64,000 bases of DNA from Streptomyces paludis (GCF_003344965.1 NZ_CP031194.1:6262001-6326000); one strand, 5' to 3'; shown: positions 1-8,696, counted from the first letter of the stretch. The notes: generated by a model from the letters alone, not told the origin. A program made the numbers and translations.

Positions 1-439
1 TGCGTGAGAGTTCGAGGCGGGCGGCGTAGTCGGAGGCCCACAGTGTGATCAGGCGCATGATGCTGTCCCATCGGTCCGGGGCGGTGTGGACGTGGTGGAG
101 GAACAAGCTGGGTCCGGCTCCGGCGATGCCCCGGTGTGCGAGGTTCGGCTTCTGATCGGGGATCAGGCAGCCGAGCAGGACACCGTCGTCCTCGAACAAC
201 CCCACGGGCGCGCTCCCCTCGTCACGGAAGAGCCCCGGGATGTCTCTCTGGGAGAGAAGAGGGAGACGCTGGTGCGTGACCAGGCCGAGGCTGTCCCCGA
301 CGACGAGGGCGTCGGCTTCCGCGCGTTCGGCGGCGGTGCGCAGGGGACGCATCTCGTACGGCGACCGGATCCGTGCGCTGTTTGCGGGCGGTATCCGGAG
401 GTGTGGTTCGTGCGGGTGCGGGGGACTGGCGGTGCTCAT
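1..439 (-). CDS. GNAT-family N-acetyltransferase (partial, C-terminus beyond window)
   Basis: The gene starts with ATG at 439 and runs off the left edge, so only about 146 residues are visible. The segment near residues 108-146 (HHVHTAPDRWDSIMRLITLW, then DYAARLEL) looks like the region of Streptomyces GNAT acetyltransferases that leads into the acetyl-CoA loop; the loop itself lies outside the window. The start codon shares the ATGA sequence with the stop of the preceding P450 gene, so it is probably the last or near-last cistron of the conservon operon and translationally coupled to it. The substrate is unknown. The family call is moderate because the diagnostic RxxGxG loop cannot be seen. 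Confidence 0.6.
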   Translation of the reverse strand, partial: MSTASPPHPHEPHLRIPPANSARIRSPYEMRPLRTAAERAEADALVVGDSLGLVTHQRLPLLSQRDIPGLFRDEGSAPVGLFEDDGVLLGCLIPDQKPNLAHRGIAGAGPSLFLHHVHTAPDRWDSIMRLITLWASDYAARLELSR

Positions 440-2193
440 CGGTTTGCTCCGGCCGAGGGTGCCTTGTTGTGGCTGGTGCCGAGCAGGTTCCAGGCGTGGG
501 CGAGCACGATGAGCTGGGTGGTGTCGGAGGCTCGGGTCCTGGTGAGCAGCGCGTCGACTTGCGTGCTGACGTCGGCGGGGGCGATGCGGGCGGCTCGGGC
601 GATGTCGTGGGGATCGGTGTGTTCGGCGACCGCCCGCAGCAGCAGCTGCTCCGCCGGGGAGAGGTCGGGAGTCGGCTTGGTGGTGGTGGGCGGGGTGATC
701 TGGCCCGTGGTGAGGAGGGTGTGTACGAGGACGTGGAGTGCGCAGCGAGGTGGGGTCTGGAGTTTTCTGCGCAGCGTGCGCATGTAGCTCCTGACGGTGT
801 GCGGGGAGAGGTGTGCCGCGGTGGCGATGTCGCGGGGTGCGAGGCCGAGCGCGAGGTGTTCGGCGACGCGCTGTTCGGCCGGGGTGAGTGTGATGGTGGC
901 GGCGCCGGCCGCACGGGTCTTCGCGGTCGGGTTGGAGGTCTGGTTTGTGGCGGGTCGCAGGTGGACGGGGAGGGTCTGGTGTCCGTTGCTGATCAGGGAG
1001 GGCAGTGGCTTGAGTTTCTCGGCGGGTACGGCGAGTTGGAGTTCGGGGAAGCGGTCGAAGAGGAGTTGGAGGGTGGTGGCGATTTCGAGGCGGGCGAGTG
1101 GGGCGCCGAGGCAGAAGTGCACGCCGTGTCCGAAGGCGAGGTGTTCTTTGGTGGGCCGGGTGATGTCGAAGCGGTCGGCGTTCTCGCCGTGCCAGTGGGG
1201 GTGTTGGTTGGCGGCGGCGTAGGAGGCGAGGATCGCCTCGCCGCGGAGGATGGTCTGGCCGTCGGGGAGGGGGATGTCGGTGAGGGCGTAGCGCAGGGGG
1301 AGGTGTTTGATGGCGGGTTCGTGCCGGAGTGTTTCCTCGACGACGTCGTTCCAGTCGGCGCGGCCGGCGCGGAGGTGGGCGAGCTGTTCGGGGTCGGCCA
1401 GCAGGGCGGTGGTGGCGTGGTCGATTCCGTTGACGGTGGTCTCGTACCCCGCGCTGATCATCAGCAGCAGCGTGTCGCGCAGCTCATCATCGGTGAAACC
1501 GCTGCCGTCCCCCTCGGCTTCGTCGTCGCGGGCAGTGATGAGGAAGGACGTCATGTCGTCGCCGGACGCGGTGCGTTTGGCGGCGATCAGCTGGTCGAGG
1601 AGGTTGTAGAGGGCGGCGGTGTTGGTGGCGGCCTGGTCGCGGGTGAGGGTGGTGTCGAAGACTCCGTCGACCACGGCACGGAAGCTGTCGCGCTGGTCGT
1701 CGGGGACGCCGACGAGCCGGCCGATGACCGCGATCGGCAGCGGGTAGGCGAGGTGCTCGCGCAGGTCGATGCTCTCCCCGGCCGGACGGGTGTCGAGGTC
1801 GTCGAGGAGGGCGGTGACGATCGCTTCGACGGCGGACTGCATCGCCTGGACGCGGCGGGCGCTGAACGCCGGGGCGACCATGCGGCGCAGCCGTCGGTGG
1901 TCTCCGCCGTGGGCGGTGAACATGTTGTTGACCGCGATCCACAGGGCGAGCGGCCAGGTGGGGACGGTGTCGGCGAAGGCCGGCCAGTGGGCGCGGCCGT
2001 CCTTGGACACCTGCGGGCTGGTGAGGAGCTGCTTGAGGAGGGCGGGGTCGGAGACGGACCAGGCGGTGACGCCGAGGATGTCGACCCGGGTGGCCGGACC
2101 GCGTGAGCGCAGAGCCTGGTGCTCGGCGTGGTGGTTCGCACCGGTGGGGTCCAGGACGAGTATCGGCTGCTCGGACACGAGGGGCTCCTTCAA
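436..2193 (-). CDS. Cytochrome P450 fused to a C-terminal LuxR-type HTH region (CvnF position)
   Basis: This 585-residue protein is much longer than a normal bacterial P450 (about 400). Residues 1-415 form a complete P450: I-helix AGYETT near 248, ExxR at 287-290, and the heme loop FGHGVHFCLG with the cysteine ligand at about 361. Residues 435-500 form a LuxR/GerE-like helix-turn-helix (LTPAEQRVAEHLALG, then SPHTVRSYMRTLRRKL). A second, weaker HTH-like repeat (LSPAEQLLLRAVAEH) follows at about 515. The gene lies in the CvnF position of a conservon and overlaps its neighbours by 4 bp on both sides. In other streptomycetes a similar LuxR-like segment seems to be a separate protein next to an acetyltransferase, so this may be a gene fusion. 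The P450 substrate is unknown. Confidence 0.85.
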   Translation of the reverse strand: MKEPLVSEQPILVLDPTGANHHAEHQALRSRGPATRVDILGVTAWSVSDPALLKQLLTSPQVSKDGRAHWPAFADTVPTWPLALWIAVNNMFTAHGGDHRRLRRMVAPAFSARRVQAMQSAVEAIVTALLDDLDTRPAGESIDLREHLAYPLPIAVIGRLVGVPDDQRDSFRAVVDGVFDTTLTRDQAATNTAALYNLLDQLIAAKRTASGDDMTSFLITARDDEAEGDGSGFTDDELRDTLLLMISAGYETTVNGIDHATTALLADPEQLAHLRAGRADWNDVVEETLRHEPAIKHLPLRYALTDIPLPDGQTILRGEAILASYAAANQHPHWHGENADRFDITRPTKEHLAFGHGVHFCLGAPLARLEIATTLQLLFDRFPELQLAVPAEKLKPLPSLISNGHQTLPVHLRPATNQTSNPTAKTRAAGAATITLTPAEQRVAEHLALGLAPRDIATAAHLSPHTVRSYMRTLRRKLQTPPRCALHVLVHTLLTTGQITPPTTTKPTPDLSPAEQLLLRAVAEHTDPHDIARAARIAPADVSTQVDALLTRTRASDTTQLIVLAHAWNLLGTSHNKAPSAGANR

Positions 2194-3404
2194 CGGGTGG
2201 CGGGCATGACGACGGGGAGGGACTCCAGGGCGCGGTGGAACGGGCCCGGGCGCCAGCGCAGTTCGCCTGCGGGGACGGCGAGGTCCATCTGCGGGAAGGC
2301 GTCCAGCAGGTGACTGATGGCGGTCTCGGCGATCAGGTAGGCGTGGGAACGCGCCGGACAGGTGTGCGGGCCGGCGCTCCAGGCCAGGTGGGCGCGGTTG
2401 CCCGCGATGGCGCCCGGCGGCAGTCCGCGGGTGAGTTCGGGGTCGTTGTTGCAGGCGGCCATGGAGATCACGACCGGCTGGTGGGCGGGGAGCAGGGTCC
2501 CGTCGACATCGGCCGGGTAGGGCGGGTAGGTGATGCAGTAGTTCGCCAGCGGCGGGTCCCTGTACAGGACGGTGTCGAGAGCGTCACGGACGAGGAACTG
2601 GGCGGCGTGGAGGGCGGCGGAGAAGTTCTCGTCGGTGAGGATCTTCCGGCAGGTGTTGACGATGAGGTTGGTCAGCGGCTCGATACCCGCGCCGTAGAGG
2701 GTGACGAGCTGGTGGGCCATCTCCTGGTCGTCGAGGTGTGCGGGGTGGGCCATCATGCGGGAGGTGATGTCGTCGGCCGGCTGGTGGCGGCGCAGTGTGA
2801 CGAGGTCGGCAACAGCCTGTCCGAGGACCTGGTTTCCACGGTCCGCGTCGGCAGTGTTGAAGATGGCGGCCATGCCCTCCGCGATGCGGGCGCCGATCTC
2901 GTCGGGGCAGCCCAGCAGGGTGCTCAGGACCCGGAAGGCGATCGGGAACGCGTACTGGGAGACGAGGTCCGCGCGCCCGGCTGTCCGGAAGGTGGCGATG
3001 GCGGAGTCGGCGACGTTCTCGACGAGGGCCCGCAGTTCGTGCTGGTCGACCGCGTCGATACTGGCGGTGTTGGCGGAACGGTAGCGGTAGTGCTCGCCGC
3101 CGCTGCTGCGCAGGGCGTTGGGCCGCCACTCCATCATCGGCCGTACCGGGCAGGATCCGGGGACCTGCTGCTGCCATACGCGGGGGTCGGCGGGGAAGCG
3201 CAGCGGGTCGTTGAGGATACGGCGGGCCTGGAGGTAGCCGATCACCAGCGTCGCGGGGATGCCAGGGGACAGTTCGACGGGCACCAGGGCGCCGTGGGTC
3301 CGTCGCATCCGCTCGTAGGCGGCGTGCGGGTCGGCGGCGAACTCCGGTACGTGCAGAGGGATCCGGTCCGTCCCGGTGGGGGGTTCGGTGCTGGTGGTGT
3401 TCAT
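2190..3404 (-). CDS. Conservon cytochrome P450, atypical (CvnE-like)
   Basis: This 404-residue P450 has the heme-binding loop SAGPHTCPAR with the cysteine at about 349. That loop is the variant usual in conservon-associated P450s rather than the standard FGxGxHxC. The I-helix reads GAGIEPLTN (238-246), so the usual acid-alcohol pair is shifted. The K-helix reads DTVLYRDPPLAN where EExLRxxPP would be expected, so the conserved ExxR pair appears replaced. The protein probably binds heme, but its catalysis may be unusual, or it may act as a sensor or partner within the conservon complex. Its ends overlap cvnD and the next P450 by 4 bp. The fold is secure; the role is inferred from context. Confidence 0.85.
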   Translation of the reverse strand: MNTTSTEPPTGTDRIPLHVPEFAADPHAAYERMRRTHGALVPVELSPGIPATLVIGYLQARRILNDPLRFPADPRVWQQQVPGSCPVRPMMEWRPNALRSSGGEHYRYRSANTASIDAVDQHELRALVENVADSAIATFRTAGRADLVSQYAFPIAFRVLSTLLGCPDEIGARIAEGMAAIFNTADADRGNQVLGQAVADLVTLRRHQPADDITSRMMAHPAHLDDQEMAHQLVTLYGAGIEPLTNLIVNTCRKILTDENFSAALHAAQFLVRDALDTVLYRDPPLANYCITYPPYPADVDGTLLPAHQPVVISMAACNNDPELTRGLPPGAIAGNRAHLAWSAGPHTCPARSHAYLIAETAISHLLDAFPQMDLAVPAGELRWRPGPFHRALESLPVVMPATR

Positions 3405-4021
3405 CGCGGGGGCTCCTGGGGTGCGGCTGTGCGGTGCGCGAGGAGGTGTTCCATGAGCGTGATGAGGGCGTACAGGCAGGAGGTGCGGTCGCGGGCGTCG
3501 CAGGTGGTCAGTGGCGTACCGGGATCCAGGGCGAGGGCCTGGCGGAGTTCGGCCTCCGCGTAGACCGGGGCGCCGGGGAAGGTGTTGATCGCGACGGCGT
3601 AAGGGGTTGCGCGTGTGTCGAGCAGGCTGAGGGCGCCGTGGCAGGCGTCGAGGTTGCGGGTGTCGGCGAGGATCAGACAGCCCAGGGCGCCTTCGGCGAG
3701 GTCCTCCCAGAGCGGCTGGAACCGGAGTTGTCCCGGCAGTCCGAACAGGTAGAGGACGAGTTGTCCGCCTGCCATGTGGAGGCGGCCGAAGTCCATGCCC
3801 ACGGTCGTCGTGGTCTTTCCCGGGGTTCCGCTCAGGTCGTCCACTGCCGCGCTGTCCACGGTGAGGGGTTCCTCCATGCGCAGCGGGGTCACCTCGGACA
3901 CGCTGCCGATGAGGGTCGTCTTGCCCACGCCGAAGCCGCCGGCGACCACGATCTTGGCGGACTCGGTCACCGTGGCGGGCACGTAGGCGACGGGCCGGTC
4001 AGACCAGTTCTCGTAAGCCAT
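3401..4021 (-). CDS. cvnD: Conservon GTPase (CvnD-like)
   Basis: This 206-residue small GTPase-like ATP/GTP-binding protein has a P-loop GGFGVGKT at residues 28-35. A DFGRL segment follows, then FGLPGQLRFQPLW in the place of the switch II DxxG region. It belongs to the conservon GTPases (MglA-like), which are thought to work with the CvnA-C proteins in a membrane-associated signalling complex resembling eukaryotic G-protein systems. The start at 4021 lies 22 nt inside the upstream DUF742 gene, and its stop overlaps the P450 start, so translation is coupled throughout. The family assignment is firm; the signal sensed is unknown. Confidence 0.92.
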   Translation of the reverse strand: MAYENWSDRPVAYVPATVTESAKIVVAGGFGVGKTTLIGSVSEVTPLRMEEPLTVDSAAVDDLSGTPGKTTTTVGMDFGRLHMAGGQLVLYLFGLPGQLRFQPLWEDLAEGALGCLILADTRNLDACHGALSLLDTRATPYAVAINTFPGAPVYAEAELRQALALDPGTPLTTCDARDRTSCLYALITLMEHLLAHRTAAPQEPPR

Positions 4022-4352
4022 CGAGGACCCTTCGCATGAGATCGGTTTCGGGCCGGCCCAGGGCGGCGGCGACCGGGCTGGTCAGGTGGCCGGTGTCGAC
4101 CAGGAAGGACACGAGGATCCGCACCGTGGAGGGCGGCATCCGCAGCGCGGCGGCGATGTCCGCGACCGCGAGCCCACCACGCCCAACAGCGAACAAACCC
4201 ATCACCAGGCGGGCATCGGACCCCAGATCGGCTACCGGGCCGGCCGCGGCGATCACCACACTCTCCAACCGCACATCGCGGCGCGGCCGGACCCGCCCGC
4301 CCGTACGGACGTAGGGCCTGACGATGTCCGGGTCATGCCGCGGCCCGCTCAT
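3999..4352 (-). CDS. cvnC: DUF742 conservon protein (CvnC-like)
   Basis: This 117-residue protein starts SGPRHDPDIVRPYVRTGGRV, the usual opening of DUF742 proteins. A winged-helix-like segment follows (VADIAAALRMPPSTVRILV, then LVDTGHLTSPVA). It ends FGRP-like (LGRPETDLMRRVLDGLREL), as in other CvnC proteins. It sits between the roadblock and GTPase genes, overlapping the former by 4 bp and the latter by 23 bp. Conservon studies place CvnC in a complex with CvnA, CvnB and CvnD; the HTH-like fold may mediate protein contacts rather than DNA binding. Confidence 0.92.
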   Translation of the reverse strand: MSGPRHDPDIVRPYVRTGGRVRPRRDVRLESVVIAAAGPVADLGSDARLVMGLFAVGRGGLAVADIAAALRMPPSTVRILVSFLVDTGHLTSPVAAALGRPETDLMRRVLDGLRELV

Positions 4353-4783
4353 ACCACCGGGCCACCGTCCACGTCCGCCTCCGGCACCCCGCGCTCCTCG
4401 GTGCCCAGGCGCTCACCGACCTGCACGGCCAGCTGCGCCATGTGCTGACTGATCAGACCGATGTCCGCGTGCGGCCCGGTGGTGCACACCGACAGCATCG
4501 TGTGCCGGCCGGCCGCGGTCGTCAGACCGATCCTCTCGACGGACTCGATCATCTGCTGACGCACACCGCCACCGCCGGTGAACTCGTCCCACGCCCGGCC
4601 CGAAGCCCGCAACGAAGCGGTCAGCGCGGCGAACTTCTCCCCGTCCTCCTGGCTGAGGGTTTTGGTACGGGCCCGGAGCAGGCCGTCGCTGCTCATCAGC
4701 ACGGCATACCGGACGCCCTCGACCGTGCCGAGCTGCTCGTCCAGCAGCCAGCCCAGGGTGTTACTGGTCGTATCCATCGTCAA
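4349..4783 (-). CDS. cvnB: Roadblock/LC7 domain protein (CvnB-like)
   Basis: This 144-residue protein starts MDTTSNTLGWLLDEQLGTV and contains the roadblock signature GVRYAVLMSSDGLLRART near residues 24-41. Roadblock proteins regulate small GTPases as dimers; here the partner is the CvnD-like GTPase two genes downstream. The expected start is the ATG just before DTTSNT, and the 5' end overlaps the CvnA stop by 4 bp. Length and order match standard conservons. The C-terminal tail (TEERGVPEADVDGGP) is acidic and probably disordered. Confidence 0.92.
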   Translation of the reverse strand: MTMDTTSNTLGWLLDEQLGTVEGVRYAVLMSSDGLLRARTKTLSQEDGEKFAALTASLRASGRAWDEFTGGGGVRQQMIESVERIGLTTAAGRHTMLSVCTTGPHADIGLISQHMAQLAVQVGERLGTEERGVPEADVDGGPVV

Positions 4784-6120
4784 CGTCCTTCGGTCTCGGG
4801 AGAGTTGCTCGGCATCCCGCGGCCCCGGCGAGAGCCCTCCAGCCAGGCCACCGACACCTCCGGCCGCCCCGGACCCACCGACGGGGCAACAGAAACTCCA
4901 GGCGATGCAGCGGCGGGCTTCGCGGGGCGCTGGCGGACGGTGAGTCCGTTCGCGGTGGTGGAGGACACCACCGGCTCCGGCTCCGGAGTCGGTTGTTGGC
5001 GCGTCGGCGGGGTCGGTACGGGCGGTGGCGGCGGGGTGGTGAGCAGGTTCTGGGGGAGCACGAGGAAGGCCCGGGTGCCGCCATAGACGTTCGGGGCCGT
5101 CACCTCGACGCGGTATCCGTATCCGGCGGCGAGTATGGCGGCCACGCGTAGTCCGGTCTGGGGGTAGGCGCCCAGAGCGGTGATGTCGTCGCGTTCCGCG
5201 CTCGCCATCACCCTGCGCGCCCAGCTCAGCCGCTCGTCCTCCATCCGCAGCCCCGCATCGTCCACGACCAGGAACACCGCGCCGTTGCTGTGCTCCAGCG
5301 ACACATGGACGCGGGCATTGGGAGGCGAGTACCGCAAGGCGTTGTCCAGCAGAATCGCCAGCGTATGGACCACCGCCTCCACCGCACGGCTCTCCACCGC
5401 GAGAGAGTCCATCTCCGGGTGCAGCACCCGCTGATAGCCCTCGACACGCCCCATGGCAGAGCGGACAACATCGGTGAGCACGGTCACCGGATGGCGCCGC
5501 GACAGCTTCTCCCCGGCCAGAACGGCATAACCGGAGGCGGTCAGCAGCATCTGCTGCGCCAGGTGATCGATCTCGACCAGCGTCTCGTACGCCTCGTCGG
5601 ACACATGCCGGCGCACCCCGGCACTGATCTGCGTACTCAGCTTCGACGCCCGCTGCACCGTACTGGAAGCGAAAGCACGCACCGCCGCCCGCGCCACATC
5701 CCCCGACTCCCTCCGCACCAGAGCCACCCGCTGATCAGCATCCCGCCGCGCCTGGGCAAGCTGCTCCTCAGCCGCCTTCTGGGCCTGCTGCCCGGATACG
5801 GCGATGACCGAGGCGACTTGACCGGCGAGGGCACCGATGGCGCCGGCAATCGGAGTGCCTGCCAGCTGCGACGGCGCCGCGAGATCGGGACGGTACGACC
5901 GTCCGGTCCGCGCCTTCACCGCCGCGGCCGGGACCACGGTGTCCGCCACATACCCGACGAACCCCTCGACCGCCCCCAACTGCCACGCCAGTCTCTCCGC
6001 CCGCTCCTGGGACAGCGCGGCTTTGCGCTCCGCGCGACGCGAGGTATGCCGGAAGTACGCCGCCAGCACCGCACCGGCCACGGCCATCAAGATGGCGAGA
6101 GTGAGTGTCAGCGTGATCAT
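4780..6120 (-). CDS. cvnA: Conservon histidine-kinase-like ATPase (CvnA-like)
   Basis: This 446-residue protein has one N-terminal membrane helix (residues 4-22), a long helical region with a conserved EIDHLAQQML segment near 183, and a GHKL ATPase domain. The N box reads LLDNALRYSPP (257-267), and VVDDAG at 285-290 corresponds to the G1 region. The C-terminal tail is rich in proline (PPPPPVPTPPTRQQPTPEPE) and probably disordered. Conservon CvnA proteins resemble sensor kinases but act with the downstream CvnB, C and D proteins rather than with a response regulator. No periplasmic sensor domain is visible. It overlaps the GH15 gene upstream and cvnB downstream by 4 bp each. Confidence 0.92.
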   Translation of the reverse strand: MITLTLTLAILMAVAGAVLAAYFRHTSRRAERKAALSQERAERLAWQLGAVEGFVGYVADTVVPAAAVKARTGRSYRPDLAAPSQLAGTPIAGAIGALAGQVASVIAVSGQQAQKAAEEQLAQARRDADQRVALVRRESGDVARAAVRAFASSTVQRASKLSTQISAGVRRHVSDEAYETLVEIDHLAQQMLLTASGYAVLAGEKLSRRHPVTVLTDVVRSAMGRVEGYQRVLHPEMDSLAVESRAVEAVVHTLAILLDNALRYSPPNARVHVSLEHSNGAVFLVVDDAGLRMEDERLSWARRVMASAERDDITALGAYPQTGLRVAAILAAGYGYRVEVTAPNVYGGTRAFLVLPQNLLTTPPPPPVPTPPTRQQPTPEPEPVVSSTTANGLTVRQRPAKPAAASPGVSVAPSVGPGRPEVSVAWLEGSRRGRGMPSNSPETEGR

Positions 6121-8021
6121 CGGGTCCTCGCGAGCGTCGTGGCGGCCCTGGAGGCGTCAGCGTTGACACGACGGTCGAAGGAATGGCGCGGAGCCACCAG
6201 GACGTCGGCTCCAGGCGAGGGCGATGGGGCGAGCCGCTCCAGCAGCAAGGCGCTCTCGATCAGACCCATATGGCTGAACGCCTGCGGGAAATTCCCGAGC
6301 TGCCGCCCGGCCACCGGGTCGTACTCCTCGGCCAGCAGCCCGAGACCACTGCGCAGCGCCAGGAGGCGGTCGAACAGCTCTCGGGCTTCGCCGGTGCGGC
6401 CGGTGAGCGCGAGGGCATCGACCATCCAGAACGAGCAGAGCAGGAAGGCCCCTTCATCCCCGGCGAGCCCGTCCACACCGGCACGGCCACCGGCGGTCTG
6501 ATAGCGCCGGACGAGCCCGTCCGGGGTGGACAGCTCCCGGCGAACCGCCTCCACGGTGCCGATGACCCGCGGGTCGTCCGGCGGGAGGAACCCGGACCGG
6601 GGGATCAGCAGCAGGGCCGCGTCCAGTTCCGCGGAACCGTAGGACTGGGTGAAGGTGTTGCGCACCGGGTCGAAACCCTCGGTACAGACCTCGTGGTGAA
6701 TGGCCTCACGAAGTTCGACCAACGCGAACAGATCAACGTCCAGTGCACCGGCCTCGGCCAGACGGATCGTCCGGTCGACCGCCACCCACGCCATCACCTT
6801 CGAGTGCACGAAGTGCCGGCGCGGCCCCCGGACTTCCCAGATCCCCTCGTCCGGCTCCTGCCACCGTTCCGCCAAGTGCCCCACGAGCCGCTGGTGCAGC
6901 GCGGCCGTGTCCCCGCAGGGGGCCACACCGCGCTCGTGCGCGAGGCAGAGGGTCTCGACCACCTCGCCGTACACGTCGAGCTGAAGCTGGTCCGCGGCAT
7001 CGTTGCCGACCCGGACCGGAGCCGAGCCCTCGTACCCGGGAAGCCACGGCAGCACCCGCTCCCGCAGATCACGTTCCCCGGCAACCCCGTACATGACCTG
7101 CAGGTTCTCCGGGTCACCGGCCACCGCCCGCAGCAGCCACCGCCGCCACGCCTCCGCCTCTTGGCGGTAACCGGTGCCCAGCAGTGCGGCCAGGGTGGTG
7201 GAGGCGTCGCGCAGCCAGGTGTAGCGGTAGTCCCAGTTCCGAGCGCCGCCGATCTCCTCGGGCAGCGACGTGGTCGGCGCCGCCACGATCCCGCCGCTCG
7301 GCGCGTACGTCATCGCCTTCAACGTGACCAGAGACCGTACAACCGCCTCCCGGTCGGGCCCGGTGTAAGTGCACTGCGCCGTCCAGCCCTGCCAGAACGC
7401 GAGCGTCGAGGCCAGAGCGGCATCAGGGTCCGGGATCTCCGGCGCAGTCGCGTGGGACGGGCCCCAGCTCAGCGTGAACGCGACCCTCTCACCGGCGGCC
7501 ACGGTGAACGTGCTGACGATGCAGCCGTCCTTCTCGGCCTTCGCCACCGAGGAGTCGAGCCACAGCGCATCCGAGCCGGCCTCGGCGACCATCCGCCCGC
7601 CATCCTCATGAATCCACGGACTGACACGGCCGTAACCCGGACGCGGACGCAACGCCGAAACCATCGGCACACCGCCGGTCAGCCCCTCGACCATCCGGAT
7701 GAGCTGCGGCGCGCCGTCGCGGGGCGGCATGAAGTCGACCACCTGGACGCTACCGAAGGGCGTGTTCCATTCGGATTCGAGGACGAGCGAGTCGCCACGA
7801 TAGGCGCGCCTGGCGGCAACGGCCGGGACAGGTCCGCGGGCGGGGGCCGGGCTGATCTGCCAGGCGCCGTGCTTCGGGGTGCCGAGCAGGGCGGCGAAGA
7901 CGGCCGCCGAGTCGAAGCGGGGCAGACACAGCCAGTCGATCGAGCCATCGTCACAGACATGCGCGCTGGTCTGCATGTCCCCGATAAGGCCGTACTGCTC
8001 GATACGCGGAAGGCGCTTCAT
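6117..8021 (-). CDS. Glycoside hydrolase family 15 protein (glucoamylase/trehalase-like)
   Basis: This 634-residue cytoplasmic protein has no signal peptide. The N-terminal beta-sandwich opens with IEQYGLIGDMQTSAHVCDDG and SIDWLCLPRFDS. The alpha/alpha barrel carries the family landmarks GARNWDYRYTWLRDAS, QLQLDVYGEVVETL and DEGIWEVRGPRRHFVHSK, the last two bearing the expected catalytic glutamates. Actinobacterial proteins of this layout include trehalases and dextran glucosidases, so the substrate cannot be fixed from sequence. It is the first gene of the conservon operon and overlaps cvnA by 4 bp, an unusual pairing that suggests shared expression. Confidence 0.9.
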   Translation of the reverse strand: MKRLPRIEQYGLIGDMQTSAHVCDDGSIDWLCLPRFDSAAVFAALLGTPKHGAWQISPAPARGPVPAVAARRAYRGDSLVLESEWNTPFGSVQVVDFMPPRDGAPQLIRMVEGLTGGVPMVSALRPRPGYGRVSPWIHEDGGRMVAEAGSDALWLDSSVAKAEKDGCIVSTFTVAAGERVAFTLSWGPSHATAPEIPDPDAALASTLAFWQGWTAQCTYTGPDREAVVRSLVTLKAMTYAPSGGIVAAPTTSLPEEIGGARNWDYRYTWLRDASTTLAALLGTGYRQEAEAWRRWLLRAVAGDPENLQVMYGVAGERDLRERVLPWLPGYEGSAPVRVGNDAADQLQLDVYGEVVETLCLAHERGVAPCGDTAALHQRLVGHLAERWQEPDEGIWEVRGPRRHFVHSKVMAWVAVDRTIRLAEAGALDVDLFALVELREAIHHEVCTEGFDPVRNTFTQSYGSAELDAALLLIPRSGFLPPDDPRVIGTVEAVRRELSTPDGLVRRYQTAGGRAGVDGLAGDEGAFLLCSFWMVDALALTGRTGEARELFDRLLALRSGLGLLAEEYDPVAGRQLGNFPQAFSHMGLIESALLLERLAPSPSPGADVLVAPRHSFDRRVNADASRAATTLARTR

Positions 8022-8108
8022 CGTTTCAGATCTCCGTGGATCGCCCGGAAGACGGGCGGAGCGGGTGAGAATGGCAGGAGGGCGGTTGGAAGAAGTGCGG
8101 GAGCAGCG

Positions 8109-8696
8109 CTATCGCGGACGCTTCATAACGCCGAGGACTTGGTTGAGCGCCGTATCGAGGGGCGGCAACCCCACAGCCGCGCGGCGTTCGTCGACGGTGT
8201 CGGCGTCCTCGACCGGGTATGGGCGCAGGAGACGCGGGTCGATCTGTGTGCCGTAGGTCTGCCGGCGTCCCTGCTGGACGGCGCACGCGTCGTCCACGTA
8301 AGCCAGATGGATCGCGGGGGTGCTCTTCTCCGCGACGGCCTCGGCGATGAGCGGCCGGCACGAAAGAAGGAGCCCCGGGTCCTGGGCATGAAGGAGGATC
8401 TGCAGCGCCGCGATCGACGCGTTCTCCCCGACTACCGAGGAAGTCGGCCAGCCGGACACCTCCACCACTGAGCGCAGCACACGACCATGGTCGGCCCGGC
8501 ACAAGGCCACAGCCCGGCGCCGGGCAGCCGCCGCCGGCAAAGCGCATGCTGCCCGGGTGAGGCGCTCGTCCTCCCCGGCCAGCGCGAGAAGCCGCGCCGG
8601 GAGATCCGGCAGCGCTCCCATTTCCGACGGAGCAGCACTGAGATCCGCAGACGGCACGGTGGGGCCGGCCAGAACCTCCTCGATGGACCGGAACAT
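8109..8696 (-). CDS. DUF6624-like hypothetical protein
   Basis: This 195-residue soluble protein has helical segments and the motif QILLHAQDPGLLLSCRPLI followed by HLAYVDDACAVQQGRRQTYG, which resembles DUF6624 family proteins (H-x-D-P plus YLxDRxLVxxGxxQxYGTQ). The ATG at 8696 is preceded by GAGG at good spacing. It lies 87 bp upstream of the GH15 gene on the same strand and could be co-transcribed with the conservon operon. No function is known for the family. The family call rests on recalled motif resemblance. Confidence 0.75.
   Translation of the reverse strand: MFRSIEEVLAGPTVPSADLSAAPSEMGALPDLPARLLALAGEDERLTRAACALPAAAARRRAVALCRADHGRVLRSVVEVSGWPTSSVVGENASIAALQILLHAQDPGLLLSCRPLIAEAVAEKSTPAIHLAYVDDACAVQQGRRQTYGTQIDPRLLRPYPVEDADTVDERRAAVGLPPLDTALNQVLGVMKRPR

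Noticed and set aside
373..2106. Long plus-strand open frames opposite the P450-LuxR gene
   Set aside because: They are antisense to a well-supported gene, have glycine/valine-rich composition typical of high-GC reverse frames, and lack ribosome sites.
2103..3563. Long plus-strand open frame opposite the conservon P450 gene
   Set aside because: Antisense to a P450 with clear motifs; no recognisable domain or start signal.
6183..8471. 762-codon plus-strand frame opposite the GH15 gene
   Set aside because: Antisense shadow rich in Arg and Pro; the GH15 motifs on the other strand are unambiguous.
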